From assembly GCA_023228125.1 (NCBI GenBank), contig JALOBT010000028.1:1-37149 (forward strand): 37,149 nt of DNA. Reading direction: 5' to 3'. A program made the translations under genes and the position numbers. Below, one piece after another: positions 1-8,200 of this stretch. Numbering within the stretch: position 1 is the first letter of the stretch; each line of letters opens with the position of its first letter. Source of the DNA: Candidatus Cloacimonadota bacterium (lineage in GTDB: Bacteria > Cloacimonadota > Cloacimonadia > Cloacimonadales > Cloacimonadaceae). Under the pieces are notes generated by a model. That model saw only the letters and a list, made by a program, of their open reading frames with translations, was not told the DNA's origin and searched no databases.

Positions 1-102
1 GGACTTCAACAGCCCTCGGCAAGGTTTCCCACTGCCGCTTGAAGTCCAAAGTGCCGCTAAGCTTATGGTAAATAGATAGTTATCTTAGGCACTTTGAACT
101 CC
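1..102. repeat. Structured ~100-bp element, copy 1
   Basis: The element starts with GGACTTCAA (1-9), which pairs perfectly with TTGAAGTCC (39-47). A second stem is formed by AAAGTGCC (48-55) and GGCACTTT (88-95), and the element ends with TTGAACTCC (94-102), a one-mismatch inverted copy of the first nine bases. A second copy lies at 4450-4545. The left edge coincides with the window edge, so it may begin further upstream. It could be a non-autonomous mobile repeat with terminal inverted repeats or a transcribed structured element; the sequence alone does not decide. Confidence 0.7.
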
Positions 103-1024
103 AAGACTCACAGCTTTCATGTAAACGACACAGGAACATTCACTGTTTTGCATGATAAACTATCCAAGAGAGCCATGTCAATTCTGAGGAATGGATTGCA
201 GGAAGGGTGCCTCGCCCACTTTTTAGACTATTGCATCAGCTAAGTTATTAAAGAAAAGTCGAAACTTGTTGAACAGTCTCTTAGAATGGGAGACTGTTCA
301 AAACAGCGAATCGCATCAGGCCTTTTCCCGTGTAGCCATAGAAAAAAGCAGGTCGAGATCTCTCCAAGCGAGCTTTTATTGACAAATTTAGCAGATATTA
401 AGCTTGGCAATCAGCGAATCATCACGAAGGATATACTTGCCTTTATCCATCATTTCTTTCAGCCAGAGAGATTATGCCAGATACACCTAAGGAAAAACTG
501 GCATAGCTGAGGGCAAGGCAGTCAAAATCTATAAAATGCTAAATCTCAAAATCTTTGAAATCCAACTCATCATTAAACATAGAGCTTAGTGCCTGATTCG
601 AACATGCCTGCTATATATATCAATGTGTGTGAGTCTCATATTTGCGAAACAATGGCTATTTACCGGAGAACAATCGCAGCTCATTGACCAGTCTCCTTTT
701 TATCAAGCTAATTTTTAGCACTCCCATTCCCTGAATTGCCCTGGCCTTCCTGCATAGCTTGTAAATGCAGAATTCACTTGATACATTGTAGCCCAGATGG
801 TGGGAAATACTCACCTGCTTTCCAGAAAATCATTGACGATAAATGCTATGATTTTATACTGTACGCAAATCAAAATGCTGAGATCGGATTCCAGAAGACA
901 AGACTATCTTGAAGCCCTCATGCGATTTATACTACTAAATCGTGGAACCCTGTTGAATAATGCAGCTACTTTCGACAGAATGAAATTTAAAGCAAAGCTG
1001 CGGATCTGAAGCCTAAGGCGGATT
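103..1024. other. Gene-poor region upstream of the sensor kinase
   Basis: About 920 nt hold no gene that can be supported. Two short open frames on the plus strand (286-510 and 797-1009) have no convincing ribosome binding site, no recognisable domain and atypical composition, and the first begins inside a hairpin. The region is AT-rich. No sigma-54 -24/-12 pair could be found here, so the kinase promoter is not identified. The only clear structure is the hairpin at 269-301. Confidence 0.5.
269..301. other. 12-bp perfect hairpin
   Basis: TTGAACAGTCTC (269-280) pairs perfectly with GAGACTGTTCAA (290-301) around a 9-nt loop. No T-run follows on either strand, so it is not a standard Rho-independent terminator. 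It could be an operator-like dyad or an RNA hairpin; function unknown. Confidence 0.6.
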
Positions 1025-2959
1025 ATGAAAACTAAAAGTTTGACCCAGAAACAGTTATATGCCCTAATAGGGCCTTTGATTCAAAAAGCTTATCAAGTGA
1101 TGAGCTCTCATCCGCAGGAATGCCTGAGCCTGGGCCGGCAAGCTCTGGAACTGGCAAAGCAGCACAATTTCGATTTTGGCATAGGGCATGCTTATATACA
1201 TATCGGGCTGGGATATTATCATCAAGGTGAACTGGCTCAGGCTATGGAAAATTACAAACAGGCAGAGGCTGTCTTTGTGAAGATCAACGACATCCCTGGA
1301 CTGAGAGCAGTATATAACAACATCGGCATAGTTTACGACGACTGGCAGGATTGCGAGAAAGCTCTGCATTATTATCAAATGAACCTGGATTTACAGCAGG
1401 AGGGTGACGATCCCAAGGTCAAATGCAATATTTTGATCAATATCGGCATTATCCATTATGGATCCGGGGATTTTCAGGCTGCCCGACAGTGTTTTCAGGA
1501 TACCCTGGACTTGTCTCGCAGCATCGGCTTTGCCTATGGTGAAAGCTGTGCCTTGGGACATTTGGGCAAAATCTTGCTGCAGGAGAATGATTTTGAAGCA
1601 GCCTTATCCCATTTCCGGCAAGCTATCCATGTCTCTGAACAGCATAATATTACGGGCAGAGTGGTTAGCCTTCTGAGCAACATCGCTGATGTCTGTCTTA
1701 AACGCCGGGATTATCCCGAAGCGATTGAATATTTAGGTCAGGCCATGCAAAAAGCCATCGCTATCAATAACAAACTTTCCATGTCCGTGATTGCCTTGAA
1801 GTTTTCCACTATTTATCGGGATCTCGGAGATATGGCCTTACAAAAAAGCTATCTGGAACGATGTTTATCCCTCGCTATCCCAGAGAACTATAGAGATAAT
1901 GCCGTCATTGCCTTGCAGGAACTGGCCAGGATCTATGAATTTGAAGGAGATTACAAAAAAGCTCTAAAGACCTATTGGCAGTATCAGGAAATCCAGAAGT
2001 ATCTGAGTGACCAAACCCGAATTCAGCATATAGAACAGCTCCGGGTCCAGATGCAGGTGGCAGAAAAAGAGCGGGAGATGGAACTGATCCGCAGCAGCAA
2101 CCAAGCTCTGGAAAAACAGAGCAAGCTGATTATGCGGCAGAAAAACAAGCTGGAAAAAGCGGAAAAAGCTCTGACAGAATGGAATCATAGCCTGGAACTG
2201 CGGGTAAATGAAGAAATAATGAAAAGGCGGCAACAAGAGCAAATCGTGATTCAAAAGTCCAAACTGGAGTCTCTGGGCAGATTGTCGGCTGGAATCGCCC
2301 ACGAAATCAATCAACCCCTGGGATTGATCAATATAGGCATCCAAAACTTGTTCAACCAGCTCAATTTGGGACAAGCGGATAAAGACTACATTGATGAGAA
2401 ATCGCAGCATTTTACACAGAACATTGAGCGCATCAGAAAGATCATCGACCATATCAGGGTGTTTTCCCGCGATCAACAGTCAGAAACAGCGACTTTGATC
2501 GATACCAGAACGGTGATAGGGAATGCCCTCAGCCTGCTGAAGGCGCAATGCAAGGAACATAACATCAGCCTTGACTTCTGCCCTGCACCCGAGCCGCTCT
2601 TAATCCTGGGCAATCAGTACCGTTTGGAACAGGTAATCCTGAATCTCCTGTCCAACGCCAAAGCCGCAGTGGAAGAACGATTTGATGCCTTTGATGATGC
2701 CAAGCACATCAGAATAAAGAACTATCTGAGAGATCAAATAGTGATCATCGAAGTGGAAGACAACGGCTCTGGCATCGCGGAACAAGACCTACTACAGATC
2801 TTTGAACCTTTTTTCACCACCAAGACCGAAAGCATGGGCACCGGATTGGGGCTTTCGATATGCTATGGGATCATTCATGAGATGCAGGGCAAGATCGCCT
2901 GCAAAAGTCAAAAAGCAAGCGGAACAACTATTCGCATCGAGTTACCGGCTTGTCTATAA
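1025..2959 (+). CDS. Cytoplasmic TPR-repeat sensor histidine kinase
   Basis: 644 aa with no signal peptide or membrane segment, so it should sense a cytosolic cue. The N-terminal half (about 20-330) is a chain of tetratricopeptide repeats rich in A/Y/G at helix contacts, typical of protein- or peptide-binding sensors. A charged coiled coil (about 335-405) links it to the kinase core. The phospho-acceptor is H426 in the AHEINQPL box. The ATPase domain shows N544 (N box), D579 in DNGSG, the FEPFFTTK F box and GTGLGLS. The start is the ATG after AAGGCGG. It ends 12 nt before an NtrC-type regulator, so the two are almost certainly a two-component pair in one operon. The ligand cannot be told from sequence. 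The NtrB-like HEINQP form of the H box fits a kinase paired with a sigma-54 activator. Confidence 0.93.
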   Translation: MKTKSLTQKQLYALIGPLIQKAYQVMSSHPQECLSLGRQALELAKQHNFDFGIGHAYIHIGLGYYHQGELAQAMENYKQAEAVFVKINDIPGLRAVYNNIGIVYDDWQDCEKALHYYQMNLDLQQEGDDPKVKCNILINIGIIHYGSGDFQAARQCFQDTLDLSRSIGFAYGESCALGHLGKILLQENDFEAALSHFRQAIHVSEQHNITGRVVSLLSNIADVCLKRRDYPEAIEYLGQAMQKAIAINNKLSMSVIALKFSTIYRDLGDMALQKSYLERCLSLAIPENYRDNAVIALQELARIYEFEGDYKKALKTYWQYQEIQKYLSDQTRIQHIEQLRVQMQVAEKEREMELIRSSNQALEKQSKLIMRQKNKLEKAEKALTEWNHSLELRVNEEIMKRRQQEQIVIQKSKLESLGRLSAGIAHEINQPLGLINIGIQNLFNQLNLGQADKDYIDEKSQHFTQNIERIRKIIDHIRVFSRDQQSETATLIDTRTVIGNALSLLKAQCKEHNISLDFCPAPEPLLILGNQYRLEQVILNLLSNAKAAVEERFDAFDDAKHIRIKNYLRDQIVIIEVEDNGSGIAEQDLLQIFEPFFTTKTESMGTGLGLSICYGIIHEMQGKIACKSQKASGTTIRIELPACL

Positions 2960-2971
2960 GGGAGATATACT

Positions 2972-4363
2972 ATGTCTAAGCTAAAAATATTGGTGGTGGA
3001 TGATGAGCCGGGATACCAAAGAGAAATCAAGGAATACCTGAGCTCATGTGGCTTTAGCGTTTTTACTGCCGGTCTGCCCTCTGCGGCACTAAAGATAATC
3101 AACACTGAAGCAATAGACATCGCTATCATTGACCTGCGTTTACCAGAAATGGATGGCCTGACTCTGATGCGGAAAGTCCGGGAAATCGATGCTGAAATCG
3201 GAGTGATCATGATCAGCGGACATGGTGATATGCAAACCGTGCTGCATGCGATGCGGGAAGGGGCTATCGACTTCTTTCCAAAACCTTTTAACCTCATGGA
3301 TATCCGCCTTGCCATCGAACGTACAGTCAAATATATTGACTTGCAAAACGAGCTCAGCGAAATCAAGACTACCTGCGAAAATCTGCTGGAAATGATGAAT
3401 CAAAACAGCCGCATCCCCCTGCTCGGTGAAAGCCCGGGAATGAAAGAAGTGTTTCGCCTAATGAGCCAGGTGAGCCCCAGCCGCAATACAGACGTCCTGA
3501 TCCAGGGAGAAAGTGGTACGGGTAAAGAACTGGTAGCGCGAGGCATTCATTATCTGGGCCTGGGTAAAGAGAAGGTATTCTTTGATGTAAACTGCACTGC
3601 AATCCCGGATAGCCTGTTTGAGAGTGAATTCTTCGGGCATACCCGCAATGCCTTCACCGGTGCTTTGACGGACAAGAAAGGTAGATTTGAGATCGCCAAC
3701 GGAGGCACCCTCTTCCTGGATGAAATCGGCGATTTGCCCCTGGCAATGCAGGCTAAGCTCTTGCGGGTATTGGAAGAAAGGACGGTGCGCAAGGTGGGCT
3801 CAAACCTTGATATCCCCCTGAATCTGAGGGTCATCGCTTCCACCAATAAAGATCTAAAAGCTTTGATCGAGAGCAAACTGTTTCGGGAAGACCTGTTTTA
3901 TCGCCTCAGTCGCTTCCCCATCTATATTCCGGCCTTGCGGGATAGAAGGGAAGATATAGCCCCTTTGCTGGAGCTTTACAACCGGCATTTCAGTACCGCC
4001 CTGAAAAAACCCTATAAAAAGATCTCCGAGAAGTCGCTAAACCGGCTCCTGACTTATCAGTATCCCGGCAATGTGAGAGAACTGAAAAACATGATGGAAA
4101 AGGCTATAATCCTCTCCGATGCTCAGAGCCGGGAGCTAAACCTGAATTGCTTTCCAGAGCTGAACCTGGAAGCCTGCCCTCCAGTGGGATTGGTAGATGA
4201 AGCAAACCTTGATCTGGCCGGTTTGGAAGCGATGGAGATGGAAATGATCAACTGCGCGATGCACAAAAGCGGCAATAACAGGACTCATGCGGCGGCCTTA
4301 CTAAAGATCAGCCGCTCCAGCTTGAATCGCCGGATTGAAAAACACGGATTGGATTATTCCTAA
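2972..4363 (+). CDS. NtrC-family sigma-54-dependent response regulator
   Basis: 463 aa with the full receiver/AAA+/Fis layout. The receiver (1-120) has the D10/D11 acidic pair, phospho-acceptor D54 in IIDLRLPEMDG and K104. The AAA+ domain (about 150-380) has Walker A GESGTGKE (179-186), Walker B TLFLDE (246-251) and the sigma-54 contact loop at 226-231 reading NAFTGA instead of the usual GAFTGA. A Fis-type helix-turn-helix occupies about 420-460 (NRTHAAALLKISRSSLNRRI). The start follows a strong GGGAGA site. It is the partner of the preceding kinase, and the obvious nearby target is the sigma-54 promoter at 4744-4760. Phosphorylation should drive hexamer assembly and open-complex formation by sigma-54 polymerase. 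Confidence 0.96.
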   Translation: MSKLKILVVDDEPGYQREIKEYLSSCGFSVFTAGLPSAALKIINTEAIDIAIIDLRLPEMDGLTLMRKVREIDAEIGVIMISGHGDMQTVLHAMREGAIDFFPKPFNLMDIRLAIERTVKYIDLQNELSEIKTTCENLLEMMNQNSRIPLLGESPGMKEVFRLMSQVSPSRNTDVLIQGESGTGKELVARGIHYLGLGKEKVFFDVNCTAIPDSLFESEFFGHTRNAFTGALTDKKGRFEIANGGTLFLDEIGDLPLAMQAKLLRVLEERTVRKVGSNLDIPLNLRVIASTNKDLKALIESKLFREDLFYRLSRFPIYIPALRDRREDIAPLLELYNRHFSTALKKPYKKISEKSLNRLLTYQYPGNVRELKNMMEKAIILSDAQSRELNLNCFPELNLEACPPVGLVDEANLDLAGLEAMEMEMINCAMHKSGNNRTHAAALLKISRSSLNRRIEKHGLDYS

Positions 4364-4449
4364 GGTTCCTCCTCCCGTTTTTGTAAAAAGCGTTGGAGTT
4401 CAATCCGGCTTCGATTGTTTTAACATTAGAGTTAATATCAGGCCGGAAT

Positions 4450-4545
4450 GGACTTCAACAGCCGTCTGAAAGCCATGATTTTTGAAGTCCAAAATGCCGC
4501 TAAAGTAAACGTATATATATAGTTAGATTAGGCACCTTGAACTCC
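4450..4545. repeat. Structured ~100-bp element, copy 2
   Basis: Second copy of the element at 1-102. GGACTTCAA (4450-4458) pairs with TTGAAGTCC (4482-4490), followed by the shared ATGCCGCTAA block, an AT-rich centre with AGTTAGATTAGGCAC, and the closing TTGAACTCC (4537-4545). The 9-bp stem arms are identical in both copies, while the first loop differs completely. It sits between the regulator stop codon and the sigma-54 promoter, about 200 nt upstream of that promoter. Confidence 0.72.
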
Positions 4546-4743
4546 AAAAATCACCAGCCGCTCGAAAACGAACACCGGGCTGATCGCTTTCAGATATAGT
4601 GTCAAGACACTGAAAAACAGCAATATACGATATCTTCCTTACAAATCCCCCTGCATTCAAGCTGCCCGATATCGGACAGCTCACAATCTCATTAACCCCG
4701 CTATATAGTTCATTAACAAGCTTTTATCTAACAGCATCAGCTT

Positions 4744-4760
4744 TGGCTCCCCAATTGCTA
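4744..4760 (+). promoter_or_regulatory. Sigma-54 (-24/-12) promoter
   Basis: TGGCTCCCCAATTGCTA fits the sigma-54 consensus TGGCACG-N4-TTGCW with exact spacing: GG at 4745-4746 and GC at 4757-4758, first G to first G 12 bp. Initiation is expected near 4769-4770. That is just ahead of the GAGGTGA ribosome binding site (4773-4779) and the ATG at 4782, giving a very short leader. An NtrC-type activator gene ends about 380 nt upstream. Activator-binding sites were not identified. Confidence 0.78.
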
Positions 4761-4781
4761 TTATATAGGCTTGAGGTGAAA

Positions 4782-5114
4782 ATGAATAAAGTAATCGTAT
4801 ATCTATCCCAGAGCGAGAAAAGCAATGAATTGACTGAGTACTTTCAGAATCTTGCTTATGAGCCGCTGTTTACAGACACTCGAACCAAGCTGCTCTCAGC
4901 TTGCAGCAAGAAAATCTGTGCGAAAGTATTTCTGGAGATAAGCACGCTTTCCGATATCCTGCTGATTAATGCGATCAAAGAGATAGATAGCGAGACGGAC
5001 ATAGTCCTGATCCTCAAACCCGGTCTGGAGGACATCGTCTCTGCCTTGCAAAACGAGCACTATCAGACCGTGAATAGCATCATGAACCTTTCTGCTTGTG
5101 AGCATAAACAATGA
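4782..5114 (+). CDS. Small degenerate receiver-like protein
   Basis: 110 aa. The start is the ATG after GAGGTGA; an in-frame TTG at 4743 would lie inside the promoter and is rejected. The alternating strand/helix pattern resembles a CheY-type receiver: strand 1 KVIVYLS, a putative strand 3 KVFLEI, strand 4 DIVLIL. The usual acidic pair after strand 1 is absent (SQSEK), the phospho-Asp position appears to be E52, and the C-terminal strand 5/helix 5 look incomplete. If the fold is right, it could be a non-phosphorylatable or Glu-locked pseudo-receiver. It is the first gene behind the sigma-54 promoter and the giant secreted protein gene follows 95 nt later, so it may modulate the circuit or the export of that product. 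Function not known; the fold assignment is an inference. Confidence 0.6.
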   Translation: MNKVIVYLSQSEKSNELTEYFQNLAYEPLFTDTRTKLLSACSKKICAKVFLEISTLSDILLINAIKEIDSETDIVLILKPGLEDIVSALQNEHYQTVNSIMNLSACEHKQ

Positions 5115-5209
5115 CTGGCAGATCTTGCCCAATTGATCTAATATCCGAGAGCATTAGCAAAGCCCTTGGAAGAAATAAGCTAACAAACAAGATATTACAG
5201 GAGAATAAA

Positions 5210-8200
5210 ATGAAAACGAATTTCAAGTATTTCTTATCCTTGCTGTTTATGCTAACAGCAGTACTACCTGTTTTTGCCCTTTTCCCGGGTAATTGCCTCA
5301 AGTTTGAAGCTGGTGATTATGTACAAGGCACTGGCATACCGGCTAGTTTTAGCGGTGGTTTCACCATTGAGGGCTGGGTCAATCATAGCAGTTTAAGCCC
5401 GAACATTCAGCGTTATTTTACCGTGCTTGGTGAGACGATGGTACTGCGCTTGGACGAGGGCAGATTAGATTTCTACATCCACACAGCAACAGGAGTCCAA
5501 TATCGTATTCGCCCTGAAACACAACTGGTCGTAGGACAATGGTATCATGTAGCTGGAACTTATGATGGGACCACGATGAAACTGTATAAGAATGGTGGTC
5601 TTGTAGGTAGTCTGGCTACATCCGGCGGTATGTACGCTACCGGAGCCACGTTTAATATCGGTAATAGTGGTGAACCCATGATCGGTAAAATTGATGAGCT
5701 GAGGCTGTGGAATGTGGCACGCACTGGGGCCGAGATTATACTCTACCGCAATCAAGAGCTTACTTTGCCACAAACCGGCTTGCGCTCCTACTGGAGATTC
5801 AATGAAAGCAGCGGAACAGCAGCAGCAGATCTTTGTGCAAACTCCCCTGGGACTCTGTATAATATGACCAATGCAAACTGGGTGACTTCCACAATCCCTC
5901 ATGGGGAAGAAAGTGGGACAATTTCCACTAATACTACCTGGTCTGCATCCACAATTGCGGTTATTAACGATGTAATCGTTGACAACGGTGTTACACTTAC
6001 TATCAATCCTGGCGTTACGGTGAAGATTGCCCCTGGTAAAAAGCTGATAATCAAAGGAAATCTGATCGCTGAAGGTACTGTTAACAATAGAATTACTTTT
6101 ACCGAAAGTAGCCCTGGAGCCGGATGGGGAGGCTTTAATTTTGATGGAACATGGGCGGTTCCCAACACAAATAGTAATCTGGAGTATTGCATCGTGGAGC
6201 ACGGTCATGATGGTGCTAATGGTCGCAATTTTAGAGTTTATCGTTATCCATTGCTGGACTTAGAAAACTGTATCATCCGTGATGGGGATTGTTCTGGTAA
6301 CGGTGGAGCCTTACTCGCTGATCTATCCTCTGTAAGCATGATAAACTGTTTGTTAAACAATAATCATGCCGACCAGGGTGGAGCTCTTGCGATATGGCCT
6401 GGTTCTGTTTTAAAAATGCTCAATTGCACTATAGTGGATAATTCGGCTAATAGCAAAGGGGCATTCGTCTATTATCTGAATAGCTCTGACATACAACCGG
6501 TAATCAGGAACTGTATATTTTGGAATAATGGCAGTTCCGCTATCGGCTCATTCGCTAATGCAACCGTACTAACCGATGTTCAATACTGCAATATAGAGGG
6601 CGGTTTCACGGGAACAGGTAACATCAATATTGACCCAGGATTCACTAATGAAACAGGCAATCCCTATAATATATCCGACACCTCACAGTGTATCGAAGGA
6701 GGCATAAATGCCACCGCTGGACTTAGCTTACCGGCTTGCGACCTGAAAGGCAATCCCAGGATTTTCACGCATCCTACAAATAACAGGGTGGACATGGGAG
6801 CCTATGAATATCAGGGTTATGTGGCACCCATCACACTTCGTGCTTCCGATGGTGACGATAATTATCCCGGCTATGTCCAGCTACTCTGGGATTTATTTTG
6901 GAGTTACATTCCCGCTCCTAACGAATTCAGTATCCTACGGAATGGAGTAAACCTCGGCACTGTATCTGGCCAGATACATTCCTACCAGGATTACAATGTT
7001 GTACCGGGCACAATATACACCTATAAGGTATTGGCAAATTACGGCACTGAAACATTGAGTTCACTGGAGGATTGTGGTTATATCAAACCCAATGGGATTA
7101 TATCCGGAAGAGTACAAACTACAAACAACAACCCTGTGGTGGGAGTAAAATTATCTCTTTCGCCTGCTGTGGGAAAATGCTTGCAATTCAATGCTGCCAA
7201 TGCCTCCAGCATCTCTATTGCCAATCCTGGAGTGAATCTGAATCAGGATTTCACGGTAGAATTATGGGTAAAAACCATGAACACCACTGCAAACCTCTTG
7301 GATTGCGGCAATCATCATCTAAAGATAGCCGGCGGCAAAGTAGTATATACTGATGGAGTAAACACTCTTACTCAGCAGAATTTATCGGTTGCTGTGAACG
7401 ATAGTACATGGCATCACATCGCTGTAGTAAACAACGTTGCAACAAACACTGTAGAGATGTATCTTGATTCTTACAAAGTGGCTGTGGCTACAGGCTATTA
7501 CTTTGCCCACTACAATTTTGGAAACTTTGCTGTCCCCTCGGGATTTACGGGCTTTATGGATGACATCCGGCTCTGGGCCGCAGTAAGGGATTCCTCCCAA
7601 GTAGTGGATGCCATGAACATGGTGATGCCCAGCGATTCGCCAGGATTACAAGGATATTGGGCGATGAATGAAGGTGCCGGAACCATGCTGTTTGATGGCA
7701 CAAACTATGCCCATAATGCGCTGGCAAGCAATTGTAGCTGGTCTTCAGCAGATGCCGGAATGGCTTTGGGTGCTCTTACCAATGTCTGGGGTGATTATGT
7801 GATTTCACAAATACCTTATGGAAGTTCCACCACATTTACGGTGACGCCTGCCAAACCCGGGCATATCTTTCAACCCGAAACGAGAACGGTTACCCTCAGT
7901 TCCAGCAACATCGCAGCCAACAACGTGGATTTTACGGACAACTCGATGATTCCCATCTCGGGCAAAGTAAAGTTTGCTGGCACAACTATCCCTGTAGTAG
8001 ATGCCAGCATCTGGCTAAATGGGGCGCAAGCCCTCCCGCCGGTGCTTACGGATGCTACCGGCTATTATGTACTGGAAGTGGAACATAGAACATCCTGCGT
8101 TGTTAGTGTTGTGTTTAATGACCATGTCTTTAACGGCAATGGCGAGTTGGGAGCAGTTACCTTTCCCGCGACCAATGTAAACTTTACAGATACGTTTCAA

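Noticed and set aside
286..510. 74-aa open frame as a gene
   Set aside because: It starts inside the hairpin at 269-301, has no ribosome binding site and no recognisable domain.
797..1009. 70-aa open frame just upstream of the kinase
   Set aside because: No ribosome binding site, no domain and no signal or helix pattern; likely chance.
5113..5126. Second sigma-54 site (TGGCAGATCTTGCC) in front of the giant gene
   Set aside because: The GG-to-GC spacing is 10 bp rather than the required 12.
5111..5209. ATG overlapping the small receiver-like gene as the start of the giant protein
   Set aside because: It would add 33 polar residues ahead of a clean signal peptide; the ATG at 5210 has an AGGAGA site at proper distance.
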